Part shown: positions 52,714-62,648 of the stretch, piece after piece
Layout of the letters: every line of letters begins with the position of its first letter
How positions within the stretch are numbered: position 1 is the first letter of the stretch
Origin: an uncultured Halieaceae bacterium
GTDB lineage: Bacteria; Pseudomonadota; Gammaproteobacteria; Pseudomonadales; Halieaceae
Assembly (NCBI GenBank): GCA_938074045.1
Contig: CALJGI010000002.1
Coordinates: 1 to 64,000, forward strand
DNA: 64,000 bases
Reading direction: 5' to 3'
Notes under the pieces: generated by a model
What the model was told of the DNA's origin: nothing
The model's database searches: none
The model's input: only the letters and a program-made list of their open reading frames with translations
Position numbers and translations under genes: made by a program

Positions 52714-54714
52714 TCAGGTTTTGGGGAACAGGGATTGGACATTGGACTCTGCCTGCTCACTGCGAGCGCGCTGCCGAATCCAGAGGTGATCGTGCATACC
52801 CTCGTGCTCATGGAACCCGCTCACCGCGCCCAGCAATACAGCTTTTATCTCCGCGCAATCCATATCGTCGCAGTGCTGCTCCAACTCATATAACAGCTCC
52901 CGAATAGTAGGCAGATCCAGGTATTCCTCTTCCGCGCGCATAATCATTGGGTGTCCGGTTCCTGTGACACCGTGTCCAAGCAACAGCTCTTCAAACAATT
53001 TTTCACCCGGTCGCAGACCCGTAAATTCGATACCGATGTCGCCCTGGGGATTGTCCTCTTCTTTGACTTCATATCCAGACAACTGAATCATGCGTCGCGC
53101 GAGGTCCTGAATACGAACCGGCTCGCCCATATCCAGGACAAATACGTCGCCCCCCAACCCCATCGCGCTGGCCTGGAGTACCAGCTGTGCGGCCTCAGGA
53201 ATCGTCATAAAGTAGCGTGATACATCAGGATGTGTGACTGAAAGAGGTTCACCTCGCTTAATTTGCTGTCTGAATCGCGGCACCACCGACCCGGAAGACC
53301 CCAGAACGTTACCGAACCTAACCATGCAAAAACGGGTACCTGTGTTATTTCGTGCAAGAGCCTGTAACAGCATCTCAGCGAACCGCTTGGAGGCCCCCAT
53401 CATATTGGTTGGTCGTACGGCTTTATCGGTTGAAATCAGTACAAAGTTTTCTACACCCGCCTCGATAGCTGCCTGAGCGGCATACCAGGTACCGAACACA
53501 TTGTTGCGCACCCCTTCGGCAACGTTGTATTCCACAATGGGCACGTGCTTATAGGCCGCCGCGTGGTAGACCGTATCCACGGCGAAGGTTTCAAATATGC
53601 GCTCCAGTCGTCGCTGGTCCTGCACCGAACCCAGCAGTGCAATCATCTCTACATCTACTTCTGCGCGTTGCTTCACAGTTTGCAGATTTTCTTCAACCTG
53701 GTATAGGGCATATTCGGAGTTGTCAAAAAGAATAAGCTCCCTCACTCCTGAAACGAGAATCTGGCGACACAACTCCGCACCAATGGAGCCACCCGCACCG
53801 GTTACCATCACGACCTTGCCGGTGATACAGCGTTCCATCAGTTCCGGATGTGGCGGCACCGGGTCTCGACCCAGTAAATCCTCCAGCTCGATATCCTTAA
53901 TTTCAGAAACTGTGGCTTCACCCTGAATCAGATCATTGAAATAAGGAACGGTACGCACATACACAGGAAGATTAACCAACGAGTTAATGATGGACTTCCG
54001 TCTTTCACCGGTCACCGATGGTATGGCGAGAAGAATCTGACTGATGTCGTGACTGTCAATCAGTTCCGGTAGATCGGCGGGGCTGCGCACCGTCACGCCG
54101 TTGATAACACGGTGATGAAGGCTGTGATCGTCGTCCACAAAAAATACAGGATGAAAGTCTTCTCCATGCAGCAGCGCGTGGAGTAGCTGGCGACCAGAAT
54201 CTCCGGCGCCGTATATTACCACCTGCTCGCAACTGGATCGCAGTCGGTTCTGGTACCAGGCACGCAGCGCCAACCGTGAACCACCAATGGCAAACATGGC
54301 CAGACCCCAATAGATGAAGGGTAAAGAGCGCGGGACGTGAGCCTGGGTAAAAAATATCAGTGCGGCAAGACCCAAGGAGGAATAGCTGACACCGCGAATA
54401 ATTGCCCAGATGGCCTGCTGCCCCATAAAGCGGATAACGGCGCGGTACAGGCCCAGACGCAGGAAGACTAAGGCGCTGATCAGTATGGTGCCCAGGCAGA
54501 CGGCGATCTCGGTGGCGCCGAATTGCACATTGGCACCACCCAGGCGCAGGGCCATGGCAAACCACATGGCAGCAGTCACGAAACACATGTCCAGCGTAAG
54601 CAGCAAAGCCTGTTTGATATTACGAGGTAACTCGACTCCCTTCTCTGCGGACTCTATAAGAGCGCGCACCAGGGAACGATAACTTCGTTTTACCAAATTA
54701 GATGTGGAAACCAA
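52714..54714 (-). CDS. wbpM: WbpM/FlaA1-like membrane nucleotide-sugar 4,6-dehydratase
   Basis: A 666-aa protein that converts UDP-N-acetylglucosamine to a 4-keto-6-deoxy sugar, supplying O-antigen synthesis. Four membrane helices (about 30-130) anchor it; a Rossmann-like CoA-binding-type domain follows (about 150-280). The catalytic SDR domain begins VMVTGAGGSIGAELCRQIL (about 300), with AAAYKHVPIVEYN and STDKAVRPTNMMGASKRF. Length and order match WbpM/CapD. It is the last gene of the wbpV-wbpL-wbpM-like run; the gene order ending in wbpM is that of pseudomonad O-antigen loci. Confidence 0.9.
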   Translation of the reverse strand: MVSTSNLVKRSYRSLVRALIESAEKGVELPRNIKQALLLTLDMCFVTAAMWFAMALRLGGANVQFGATEIAVCLGTILISALVFLRLGLYRAVIRFMGQQAIWAIIRGVSYSSLGLAALIFFTQAHVPRSLPFIYWGLAMFAIGGSRLALRAWYQNRLRSSCEQVVIYGAGDSGRQLLHALLHGEDFHPVFFVDDDHSLHHRVINGVTVRSPADLPELIDSHDISQILLAIPSVTGERRKSIINSLVNLPVYVRTVPYFNDLIQGEATVSEIKDIELEDLLGRDPVPPHPELMERCITGKVVMVTGAGGSIGAELCRQILVSGVRELILFDNSEYALYQVEENLQTVKQRAEVDVEMIALLGSVQDQRRLERIFETFAVDTVYHAAAYKHVPIVEYNVAEGVRNNVFGTWYAAQAAIEAGVENFVLISTDKAVRPTNMMGASKRFAEMLLQALARNNTGTRFCMVRFGNVLGSSGSVVPRFRQQIKRGEPLSVTHPDVSRYFMTIPEAAQLVLQASAMGLGGDVFVLDMGEPVRIQDLARRMIQLSGYEVKEEDNPQGDIGIEFTGLRPGEKLFEELLLGHGVTGTGHPMIMRAEEEYLDLPTIRELLYELEQHCDDMDCAEIKAVLLGAVSGFHEHEGMHDHLWIRQRARSEQAESNVQSLFPKT

Positions 54715-54819
54715 TTTCCTACCTGAATCAGCATGTTAGACCGCCATTCTACTGAAATCGGTGAGCATTGACCACGACAGACTACTGTACTGAAAATAAT
54801 GCCTTTCGATTCGTAAGCA

Positions 54820-55845
54820 TCAGGCTAATCGACGACACCAATGGATTGCCAATAACAGCGGCGTGTACGCAAGCATGACCATCCAGACGCCCAGTTCTGG
54901 CCATATTCGCGCAGACCATGCCAGCGGCAATAGCCACAATACATTGACGCTCAACAGTAAATACGCAGTGCGGCGGTGACTGCCCCAAAGGCGGGTAACA
55001 CGCTGGTACGCATGCAGACTGTGCCCTTCAAGAAAGGGCTGCCCGCTGGTCATGCGCCAGATCAGCGTGTAACTGGCGTCACCTATAAACGCCGCCAGAA
55101 GGATCAACCAGACGGCGAGACCCAGAGTGGATGAGCCTATCGTAAGAACAGCAAATCCCGCCAGCATAAACCCGAGGAAAACACTGCCAGCATCCCCCAT
55201 AAACAGTCGTGCTGGCGCCCAGTTCAGCGGCAGGAAGCCAGCCAAGGCCGCGGCCAACAGCAACATGGATTGCTGTGCCTGGCCAAGATCTGGCGCCGTG
55301 CCGCCGATAGAAATCAATGAAGAGGCCGCTACCAGGACCGTCAGCGCCTGAATGGTGGCAAGACCATCTGTACCGTCCATAAAATTGAAAAGATTCGTGT
55401 GCCATAAAACAGCGATAAAAATTAGCGGGTAAGAGACCAGGACCGGGAACGGCGCCATATTCGCCACCTGGTCCGAAACCACGAATCCCACCAGAAACAG
55501 GGCGATGATTATGGCGTACCCACCCAATCGAACCCGTGCTGGTAGCGGTCGAAGATCATCTATCAGCGCAATGGTGGCGATGGCGACCCCAGCTAAACAG
55601 AGCCCATCAAATGCCAGCGACGTTTCCGGGAGCAACCAGTACAGCCCGACAAAGGTGAGGATAAATGCCACCCCAGCGCCCCGCGGCACCGAAGTCGTAT
55701 GAGCGCTCCGCGAATTGGGGGTATCCACCACCCCTTGTCGCTGCGCCCAGTGTCGATACATAAGGGTGAGCAAAAACGCCAGGGGAGCTGCCAAACCCCA
55801 TAGTATGTACACCTGCTCAGGCATGGGCGTTTTCTCTCTCGGCAA
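54820..55845 (-). CDS. wbpL: WbpL/WecA-like initiating glycosyl-1-phosphate transferase
   Basis: A 341-aa polytopic membrane enzyme (about ten helices) that transfers a sugar-1-phosphate to undecaprenyl phosphate to start O-antigen units. Motifs: the amino-terminal RHWAQRQGVVDTPNSRSAHT, TLIDDLRPLP, the DD site in LFNFMDGTDGLA (about residue 155) and LFMGDAGSVFLGFMLAG. The ATG at 55824 (after 7 residues) is also possible. It overlaps the upstream epimerase gene by 29 bp. The group of related enzymes includes WbpL, WecA and the MraY family; the sugar is not known. Confidence 0.88.
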   Translation of the reverse strand: MPREKTPMPEQVYILWGLAAPLAFLLTLMYRHWAQRQGVVDTPNSRSAHTTSVPRGAGVAFILTFVGLYWLLPETSLAFDGLCLAGVAIATIALIDDLRPLPARVRLGGYAIIIALFLVGFVVSDQVANMAPFPVLVSYPLIFIAVLWHTNLFNFMDGTDGLATIQALTVLVAASSLISIGGTAPDLGQAQQSMLLLAAALAGFLPLNWAPARLFMGDAGSVFLGFMLAGFAVLTIGSSTLGLAVWLILLAAFIGDASYTLIWRMTSGQPFLEGHSLHAYQRVTRLWGSHRRTAYLLLSVNVLWLLPLAWSARIWPELGVWMVMLAYTPLLLAIHWCRRLA

Positions 55846-56776
55846 CGGCTGCCAACATGGTGGGGAGATAAGATTCCAGATTCCTCATTGGCCGCCATTC
55901 CGTGTCAGCCTGCAGCGCCGCACTACTGAACAACTCTGCGCCAAACACACGCTGGAAGGTTGATGCCCCCTCTTTGTGACGGATCACGTCGACCGCTGCC
56001 AGTATCGCGCGACACATCCAGCTCGGGACAGTCACGCTGGGGGCGGGACGACCCAGAGCGTGACGGCTCAGCTCCTGAATATCGCGACTGCTATAGGCAT
56101 CGGCTCCGCTGACGATATAACAGCGGTAACCCGGCAGCGGCCGTCCCACAAACAGGCTTACGGCGGCCAACAGGTCCTCCAACGCCACCATCGAACGCGC
56201 CCCCAGTCGGGGTAAACCAGGCAATGGCTTTATTGAGTAACGCAATAAAGTTGCGAGATTTCCCTTGGCTTCGAATCCATACACGAGAGCGGGCCGGAGA
56301 ACAGTGACACCCATGTTACTGGCCGCAGCAATATCCGCGAGTCCCAGCTCTGCGGCTCTCTTGGCCTGACCATAGGGCGATGCATCAGCAGCAATGGAAG
56401 CTTCTATCCTCAAACCGTCTCCGTCAGACTCACCCATGGCCTTGACGCTACTCATATAAATAAAATGTTGCACCCCCGCCTCCGCTGCCGCAGCCGCCAA
56501 TTGCAGGGTGCCGGCTCTATGAACCCGATCGTGCTCCTCCCCGGAGTAATCTGTGTGCGCTGTCCCGGCGAGATGAATCACGGTTTCAACCCCTGCCAGA
56601 CTATCTTCTGGTATGGGATCCACCCCAAGATTGGCAACATAGTGCTGCACTTCCCCACCAACACTGGAACTGCCGCTACGTTGCAGAGTGCGACACGCAT
56701 ACCCGGATTCGACTAGTGCCTCGAGCAAGGGGCGGCCTACAAATCCACTGGCTCCGGTGATTAAACAGCTGCTCAT
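55817..56776 (-). CDS. wbpV: NAD-dependent sugar epimerase/reductase (WbpV-like)
   Basis: A 319-aa extended SDR, related to UDP-sugar 4-epimerases/4-ketoreductases. CLITGASGFVGRPLLEALVE is the NAD fold; YMSSVKAMGE and ASPYGQAKRAAE hold the Ser-Tyr-Lys triad; VLRPALVYGF is typical. In Pseudomonas O-antigen loci a WbpV-like enzyme precedes WbpL and WbpM and makes QuiNAc or FucNAc; the same gene order here supports the call, but the exact product sugar is inferred. It overlaps the wbpL-like gene and follows comEA by about 110 bp. Confidence 0.85.
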   Translation of the reverse strand: MSSCLITGASGFVGRPLLEALVESGYACRTLQRSGSSSVGGEVQHYVANLGVDPIPEDSLAGVETVIHLAGTAHTDYSGEEHDRVHRAGTLQLAAAAAEAGVQHFIYMSSVKAMGESDGDGLRIEASIAADASPYGQAKRAAELGLADIAAASNMGVTVLRPALVYGFEAKGNLATLLRYSIKPLPGLPRLGARSMVALEDLLAAVSLFVGRPLPGYRCYIVSGADAYSSRDIQELSRHALGRPAPSVTVPSWMCRAILAAVDVIRHKEGASTFQRVFGAELFSSAALQADTEWRPMRNLESYLPTMLAAVAERENAHA

Positions 56777-56846
56777 CGCGCAGAATCCGGGACAGGCATC
56801 ACCCCTGAAGTATCCAGTATATGAGTGGGCTCTAATGTCTCAATAT

Positions 56847-56868
56847 AAAAAGGGGGCATAAGCCCCCT
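56847..56868 (-). terminator. Intrinsic terminator downstream of comEA-like gene
   Basis: A GGGGGC/GCCCCC stem with a 4-nt loop, followed on the minus strand by TTTTTAT. It lies 23 bp past the comEA-like stop and would separate it from the O-antigen genes. Confidence 0.85.
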
Positions 56869-56890
56869 CATGATACGGATGCGCCGGTCC

Positions 56891-57208
56891 TTATTCCAAT
56901 ATGATACGGTCGCGATTTTTATCGACGACCGACTGACCGATACCTTTGACCTTGCGCAAGTCCTCAAGAGAAGCGAAAGGTCCATAGGTGTCTCGGTAAT
57001 GCACTATTGCCTCAGCCCGAACCTTACCTACACCCAACAGGGCTTTGGCAAGGGTCCCGGAATCGGCAACATTGATATTGACTGCCTCGACGTTTACCAC
57101 AGCAGTGGCATCGGCGAGTTGCAGGTTAATGTGTTGGGAAAGCGCAAGCGGTGCGCTGGTTACCAGGGTTGCTAGAAAAATCCACTTAATCCATGTGAGT
57201 TTTGTCAT
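56891..57208 (-). CDS. ComEA-family helix-hairpin-helix DNA-binding protein
   Basis: A 105-aa exported protein. A signal peptide (about 1-24) precedes an (HhH)2-type domain: NINVADSGTLAKALLGVGKV, then AEAIVHYRDTYGPFASLEDLRKVKGIGQSVV. Such small proteins bind double-stranded DNA and aid natural-transformation uptake. The ATG at 57208 has GGAG 7 nt upstream; the longer frame's extra 15 residues are not signal-like. In pseudomonads a comEA-like gene is found next to wbpM. It has its own terminator, so transcription is separate from the wbp genes. Confidence 0.88.
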   Translation of the reverse strand: MTKLTWIKWIFLATLVTSAPLALSQHINLQLADATAVVNVEAVNINVADSGTLAKALLGVGKVRAEAIVHYRDTYGPFASLEDLRKVKGIGQSVVDKNRDRIILE

Positions 57209-57278
57209 GATGATCTCCTTGATCTGACATACCGTGACATCCGTATCACACATTCAGTATAGACCATCTACAGGAAGG

Positions 57279-57977
57279 TCAAGCGGAAACTGCCAGTTCT
57301 TCCAGTACTGATCGCACAAGGGCGGCAGGGTCAGCACTCGCCGTGACGGATCGGCCTATCACAAGGTAGCTGCTACCGGCATCCATGGCAGCGACGGGGG
57401 TCAGCACCCGGCGCTGATCACCTGGATCATCACCCGCCAGACGGATGCCCGGTGTCACCAGTTTAAACCCTTCGCCATATCGGGCTCTTAGTAAAGGCGC
57501 CTCTTTCCCGGAGCAAACCACGCCATCGAGTCCAGCCTCTGAAGTCAGTTTCGCCAATCGACTTACCTGGTCCGCCGGAGTGGCAGTTACTCCCGTTTCC
57601 TCCAGGTCTGGCGCAGCCATACTCGTCAATACAGTCACAGCTATCAGCAGAGGCGGTCTATCGAAATCAGTGAGTGCCGCACGAGCCGCATCCAGCATAC
57701 GCCGCCCCCCGCTGGCGTGAACGTTGACCATCCATACATTCATTTCTGCTGCGGCCCTTACCGCGCCAGCAACGGTATTGGGTATATCGTGAAACTTCAA
57801 ATCAAGGAAAACCTCGAATCCTCGTTGCTGCAACGACTTGACCACCTCAGGCCCACTGCGAGTGAACAGCTCCTTACCGACCTTGACCCGACAGCTTGTT
57901 GGATCCAACTGCTCGACAAATTCCAGCGCTGAGCGACTGTCTGCATAATCCAATGCAACGATTACTGGTGATTCCAT
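57279..57977 (-). CDS. pyrF: Orotidine 5'-phosphate decarboxylase
   Basis: A 232-aa TIM-barrel enzyme that makes UMP from OMP, the last step of pyrimidine synthesis. [20 protein letters not shown] is the N-terminus; the catalytic Lys/Asp cluster is [17 protein letters not shown] (DLKFHD); the phosphate-binding end is [12 protein letters not shown] and [12 protein letters not shown]. It follows lapB by 7 bp, a gene pair shared with many gammaproteobacteria (lapA-lapB-pyrF). Confidence 0.95.
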   Translation of the reverse strand: MESPVIVALDYADSRSALEFVEQLDPTSCRVKVGKELFTRSGPEVVKSLQQRGFEVFLDLKFHDIPNTVAGAVRAAAEMNVWMVNVHASGGRRMLDAARAALTDFDRPPLLIAVTVLTSMAAPDLEETGVTATPADQVSRLAKLTSEAGLDGVVCSGKEAPLLRARYGEGFKLVTPGIRLAGDDPGDQRRVLTPVAAMDAGSSYLVIGRSVTASADPAALVRSVLEELAVSA

Positions 57978-57984
57978 CTATTCA

Positions 57985-59190
57985 TCAATCCCCCTGTGTT
58001 CCCCGTATCGCTTTGATACGACTCCATTGTTTACAACTCGGACACAACCAATGTAACTCCCGACCGGAAAAGCCGCAATGGCCACACCGGTATGTCGCTC
58101 GGTCCGAGATAAGTTTTTCCACCAGCTGTTGCAACAGCACCAAATTTTCCCGCGCTGCATCCCGGGCGCTGGCAACATGCAGCTGAATCAATGCAGCCAG
58201 CCCGATCAGCGACGGTCGGGACTTCAATTCCCCGGATATGAACTCACCAGCCGCCACATCACCACTAGCAGACTGGATGTCCTCGGCAATTTTCAGCATC
58301 AGCGTCACTGATGGGTAGTAATCCATGCAATCCCACAGGTAATCATGTAACCCAGGAATGTCGTCCATCACCTGATGGCATCTGTGGAGCAGATCGACAG
58401 ATTCGGGAATGTACTCGGGATCCTGAAAGCGGATTCGTTTTAACGCCTTGACCGCAAGTTTGGGATGACCACTCTCCAGCTCGAGGTGTCCCAGCAGCAT
58501 GGATGCCCTCACACAATTGGCATCGTACGCCAATGCGTCGTGCAGCCTTTGTCGCGCCGCGCGCAAATGACTAGCAGCAATTTCGACCTCGGCCATTTCA
58601 CAGCAATAGTGTGAAAGCGCCACCAGAACGGTTTTGTCAGCCGCAACCGAACCGGGTAGAAGTGACTTGCGCGGCAGCATTTCCTGGGCCACTTCTATGG
58701 CCTGTTCCCACTCCCGCTCACTCTCGTAAATCTGTAACAAGTGCTTGCGACTGGTGTTTGCAAGCTCGGTTGACTCTCGTACCAGATCCAGCAACAACCG
58801 TTCTGCGCGATCCAGCAAACCAGCGCTGATGTAGTCTCGCGCAAGCTCAAGGTGAGCTGTGTGTAACTGCCGGGGTGGCGCGTCTGGCCGGGACAACAAA
58901 TTCTGATGTATTCGAATCGCTCTATCGGTCTCACCACGTCTGCGCAACAAGTTTCCCAGCGCAATATGGGTATCGAAGGTGTCGCTGTTTACTTCCAGCG
59001 CATCGATGAAGGCGTCGATGGCCCCATCGGGCTGATCATCCAGCAGGTAATTGAGCCCCCGATAATACTGGGAGGGGATACCAATGGCGTCTGTGGAGGA
59101 ACCGGCCTGCACCCCTGCACGACGGCCAAGCCACCATCCGACCCCGATAGCGACGAAGATAAGTGTAAAAAGGGCCAGATCGCTGATCAC
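57985..59190 (-). CDS. lapB: LapB/YciM lipopolysaccharide assembly protein
   Basis: A 401-aa membrane-anchored TPR protein that controls LpxC degradation by FtsH, and so lipopolysaccharide synthesis. An N-terminal helix (about 2-20) anchors it; about six TPR repeats run from 45 to 340; the C-terminal rubredoxin-like metal site has YRCGHCGFSGRELHW and CPSCKQW. It overlaps lapA by 4 bp and precedes pyrF. Confidence 0.93.
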   Translation of the reverse strand: MISDLALFTLIFVAIGVGWWLGRRAGVQAGSSTDAIGIPSQYYRGLNYLLDDQPDGAIDAFIDALEVNSDTFDTHIALGNLLRRRGETDRAIRIHQNLLSRPDAPPRQLHTAHLELARDYISAGLLDRAERLLLDLVRESTELANTSRKHLLQIYESEREWEQAIEVAQEMLPRKSLLPGSVAADKTVLVALSHYCCEMAEVEIAASHLRAARQRLHDALAYDANCVRASMLLGHLELESGHPKLAVKALKRIRFQDPEYIPESVDLLHRCHQVMDDIPGLHDYLWDCMDYYPSVTLMLKIAEDIQSASGDVAAGEFISGELKSRPSLIGLAALIQLHVASARDAARENLVLLQQLVEKLISDRATYRCGHCGFSGRELHWLCPSCKQWSRIKAIRGTQGD

Positions 59191-59486
59191 GTCTCCTGCC
59201 CACTGCTACGCAATTTATCCACCTCTGTGGACTTACGCTGCAGCTGAGACCGGGTAGAGAACAGATCCTTGCGCAATTTGAGTAACACGCCTGAGCTTGC
59301 GACCATGCCGGCAATGGCACCGACGCTAAACGCCAGTAATACCCACAGGGCCACACTGCGCTCTGGCAGTTGAATAATCAGTAAATCCAACGGGACAGTT
59401 TCTGTATTTTGAAGGGCAAACAACATGCCGATGAGCAACATGCCGAGGACGAGCGCAAGAGAAAGAAGTTTCTGTAAAAAATGCAT
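59187..59486 (-). CDS. lapA: LapA-like DUF1049 membrane protein
   Basis: A 99-aa protein with two membrane helices (about 3-22 and 41-63), then a charged coiled-coil-like tail. ALQNTETVPLDLLIIQLPE between them is typical of LapA/YciS. The ATG at 59486 matches the family's N-terminus; the longer frame adds 31 unlikely residues. It overlaps lapB by 4 bp (ATGA). LapA and LapB cooperate in lipopolysaccharide assembly. Confidence 0.9.
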   Translation of the reverse strand: MHFLQKLLSLALVLGMLLIGMLFALQNTETVPLDLLIIQLPERSVALWVLLAFSVGAIAGMVASSGVLLKLRKDLFSTRSQLQRKSTEVDKLRSSGQET

Positions 59487-59624
59487 GGCGTTTGTCAGCG
59501 CCTGATCTCCATTCGAGGCCAATTTACCCCCGCCCGACCCCGGACGAGAATCGACGCTATAAGACCACAATTCGAGCAAAATTTCCTTAATTGATCGCGG
59601 AAAAATTCACAGTGGGCCCTACAA

Positions 59625-59652
59625 ACAAAAATGGCGTGTCAAAGACACGCCA
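59625..59652 (-). terminator. Intrinsic terminator downstream of ihfB
   Basis: A 9-bp stem, TGGCGTGTC/GACACGCCA around AAA, followed on the minus strand by ATTTTTGTTTG. It lies 25 bp past the ihfB stop and ends the cmk-rpsA-ihfB transcripts before lapA. Confidence 0.88.
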
Positions 59653-59676
59653 GTGCAGAGACGACTGGCTTCGCTA

Positions 59677-59973
59677 TCAGTAGCCAGCCTGCAAGCCCAT
59701 GTTCACCCGCTCCCGCAGTTCCTTGCCGGGCTTGAAGTGGGGGACATACTTGCCGCTGAGTTCAACCGTATCACCGGTTTTGGGGTTGCGGCCCTTACGA
59801 GGCTCCCGGTAATGCAAGGAAAAGCTGCCGAATCCGCGAATTTCTATACGCTCACCCTTAGCCAGGGTTTGCGACATATGCTCGAGAATTGTCTTGATAG
59901 CCAGCTCGACATCTTTTGCAGACAACTGTGTCTGCCGGCCGGCGATAACCTCTATCAATTCTGACTTGGTCAT
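59677..59973 (-). CDS. ihfB: Integration host factor beta subunit
   Basis: A 98-aa DNA-bending protein that pairs with Ihf[13 protein letters not shown] is the standard start; [24 protein letters not shown] holds the DNA-intercalating arm with its Arg-Asn-Pro turn; and [14 protein letters not shown] closes it. It follows rpsA by 90 bp, the universal arrangement in gammaproteobacteria, and is ended by an intrinsic terminator. Confidence 0.96.
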   Translation of the reverse strand: MTKSELIEVIAGRQTQLSAKDVELAIKTILEHMSQTLAKGERIEIRGFGSFSLHYREPRKGRNPKTGDTVELSGKYVPHFKPGKELRERVNMGLQAGY

Positions 59974-60063
59974 ATTGCTCTCCTTTCAACGGCAAACCGG
60001 GACATAGTACTACTATCTCTGGATCATTGCGGTGGCGGACAACCGCCACCGCTAATCGGAGGC

Positions 60064-61746
60064 TTAGCCTTCGCCGCCTTCCATCTTGGCCTTGATCAGA
60101 TCACCGATGGTGGCCGGGCTGGCGGTCTCACTTTCCTGATCTTTCAGAGACTGGACGGCTTCCTGCTCGTCTTCGTAGTCCTTGGCCTTGACTGATACGC
60201 TCATTGTACGGTTCTTGCGATCAACCGCAATCACCTTGACCTCAATGCTTTCACCCTCTTTCAGCTCGCTGCGGGCATCTTCTACCCGTTCCACGCTGAT
60301 TTCGGATGCTCGCAGAGTAGCCTCTACATCGGGTGCCAATTCAACAACGGCGGCGCGTGCGTCCACAGACTTGATGATGCCAGTGACAATTGAGCCCTTG
60401 TCATTCTGCTCTACGTAGTCAGAGAAGGGGTCGGACTGCAGCTGCTTGATACCCAGCGAAATACGCTCACGCTCTGGATCAACAGAGAGGATAACGGTTT
60501 CGATCTCATCACCTTTCTTGTAGTTGCGCACGGCTTCTTCGCCAGCGACATCCCAGGAAATATCTGAAAGATGAACCAGGCCATCAATATTTCCATCCAG
60601 ACCGATGAAGATACCAAAATCGGTGATCGACTTGATGCTACCCGAAATACGGTCCCCTTTGGCACATTGTCCGGCAAAGGCGTCCCATGGATTTTGCTGA
60701 CATTGCTTGATACCCAATGATATACGACGGCGTTCTTCATCAATATCCAGAATCATCACCTCGACCTCGTCGCCCAACTGGACGATTTTTGATGGGTGAA
60801 CATTCTTGTTGGTCCAATCCATTTCCGATACGTGAACCAGACCTTCCACACCTTCCTCGATTTCGGCAAAGCAGCCGTAGTCGGTAAGGTTGGTGATCGT
60901 AGCCATAACACGGGAATTCTCGGGGTAGCGCTGAGTAATAGCGACCCAGGGATCTTCACCCAGTTGCTTGAGGCCCAGTGATACGCGGTTACGCTCGCGA
61001 TCAAACTTGAGAATCTTGACGTCTATCTCGTCGCCAACATTAACGATTTCGCTGGGGTGCTTGATGCGCTTCCACGCCATATCAGTGATGTGCAACAGAC
61101 CGTCCACACCGCCCAGATCAACAAATGCGCCGTAATCAGTAAGATTCTTGACCACACCTTTGACCGACATGCCTTCCTGCAGGTTCGCCAGAAGAGCATC
61201 GCGCTCGACACTGTTAGCTGCTTCCAGAACCGCCCGGCGTGATACCACGACGTTATTGCGCTTCTGATCAAGCTTAATGACTTTGAATTCCAGTTCCTTG
61301 CCTTCGAGGTGCGTTGTCTCACGTACGGGGCGAACATCAACCAGTGATCCGGGCAGAAACGCGCGGATGGAATTGATATCTACAGTGAAACCACCTTTAA
61401 CCTTGCCGTTGATGATGCCAGTGACTACCTCATCGGCTTCCAGGGCTGATTCCAGTTCCGTCCAGGACTCGGAACGTTTGGCTTTTTCACGCGACAGGCG
61501 AGTCTCACCGAAACCATCTTCGACAGTTTCCAGTGCTACCTGTACTTCGTCGCCAATTTCCAGCGTAATGTCGCCGTTGGCGTCGATAAATTCGCTGCGG
61601 GATATGACGCCCTCAGATTTCAGTCCAGCGTGGACCGTGATCCATTCGTTGTCGATGTCGATGACGACACCAGTCACGATTGAACCGGGCTTCATATCAA
61701 TAGTCTTTAGACTTTCTTCAAACAGATCGGCGAAATTTTCGCTCAT
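60064..61746 (-). CDS. rpsA: 30S ribosomal protein S1
   Basis: A 560-aa RNA-binding ribosomal protein with six S1 repeats. Two N-terminal repeats bind the ribosome; the following four bind mRNA and show the recurring GxVxxxxdYGxFVxxxx-gLvH pattern ([60 protein letters not shown]). The C-terminal repeat is shorter. It lies between cmk and ihfB in the usual order. Length is typical of the family. Confidence 0.97.
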   Translation of the reverse strand: MSENFADLFEESLKTIDMKPGSIVTGVVIDIDNEWITVHAGLKSEGVISRSEFIDANGDITLEIGDEVQVALETVEDGFGETRLSREKAKRSESWTELESALEADEVVTGIINGKVKGGFTVDINSIRAFLPGSLVDVRPVRETTHLEGKELEFKVIKLDQKRNNVVVSRRAVLEAANSVERDALLANLQEGMSVKGVVKNLTDYGAFVDLGGVDGLLHITDMAWKRIKHPSEIVNVGDEIDVKILKFDRERNRVSLGLKQLGEDPWVAITQRYPENSRVMATITNLTDYGCFAEIEEGVEGLVHVSEMDWTNKNVHPSKIVQLGDEVEVMILDIDEERRRISLGIKQCQQNPWDAFAGQCAKGDRISGSIKSITDFGIFIGLDGNIDGLVHLSDISWDVAGEEAVRNYKKGDEIETVILSVDPERERISLGIKQLQSDPFSDYVEQNDKGSIVTGIIKSVDARAAVVELAPDVEATLRASEISVERVEDARSELKEGESIEVKVIAVDRKNRTMSVSVKAKDYEDEQEAVQSLKDQESETASPATIGDLIKAKMEGGEG

Positions 61747-61934
61747 GTGGATTACCTACCTTTGGATAACAGCAGTCTTTCTGCTGCTCCGCATCTCCAG
61801 TTGACGCGGGTTATTTACGTAAACCCGATAAATGGTGCAATTCTGGGTACCACCAATTATCGGAACCTTGTCTGGACCACAGTTGCTGCGGACCGGACTT
61901 CGGGGCTGTCAAATGACGCCCTGCGAGAGTTCCC

Positions 61935-62624
61935 CTATGTTGCCGGGATTCCTTTTTTTGCCAATTCAACCAGCACCCGTTGCATCACTTCTGCTATCGG
62001 GGTGGCCGTGCTGTCGATGACTATCGCATCCTCAGCTGGCACCAGGGGGGACACTGCTCGCTCACTGTCCCGCCTGTCACGGGATTGGATGTCCCGCAAA
62101 AGGGCGGCGAGATTAACACTTTCCCCCTTTTGAATCAACTGCTTATAGCGTCTTTCAGCACGCTCTTCAGCGCTCGCCGTGAGGAAGAATTTCGCCACTG
62201 CATCAGGGAAAACCACGGTGCCCATGTCGCGACCATCCGCCACCAATCCCGGCTCCCGCGCAAACTCCCGTTGTCGCTCCAGCAGTGCAACTCTTACCGC
62301 CGGTAATGCCGCCACTGTCGAGGCACCACGACCCCCGGCTTCACTCCGAATAGACCGGCTGATACTTTGACCCTGGTAGAGGACGTCCACTTCTTCGCTG
62401 TCCAGGCGGACAAATTTCAGATCAAGGCTCCTCGCCACTTCGGCAACCGCAGGCTCATCATCAAGCTCGAGCCCAGCGGCGGAGGCCGCATAGGCCGTAA
62501 CCCGGTAGAGCGCGCCACTGTCCAGCAGGTGCCAGCCTAAAAACCCAGCCAGTCGATGTGAGATTGTGCCCTTGCCAGCGCCACCGGGACCATCAATCGT
62601 TACTACGTGAATATCAGATTTCAT
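61935..62624 (-). CDS. cmk: Cytidylate kinase
   Basis: A 229-aa enzyme that phosphorylates CMP/dCMP. The P-loop is VVTIDGPGGAGKGTISHRL; later motifs are LDSGALYRVTAYAA, the CMP-binding SEAGGRGASTVAALPAVR and LVADGRDMGTVVFPDA. Located between tyrA (24 bp upstream) and rpsA. AroA, usually found between tyrA and cmk in related bacteria, is absent here. Confidence 0.96.
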   Translation of the reverse strand: MKSDIHVVTIDGPGGAGKGTISHRLAGFLGWHLLDSGALYRVTAYAASAAGLELDDEPAVAEVARSLDLKFVRLDSEEVDVLYQGQSISRSIRSEAGGRGASTVAALPAVRVALLERQREFAREPGLVADGRDMGTVVFPDAVAKFFLTASAEERAERRYKQLIQKGESVNLAALLRDIQSRDRRDSERAVSPLVPAEDAIVIDSTATPIAEVMQRVLVELAKKGIPAT

Positions 62625-62648
62625 TAAAGGATAGGGCCGGGCAAGAAA

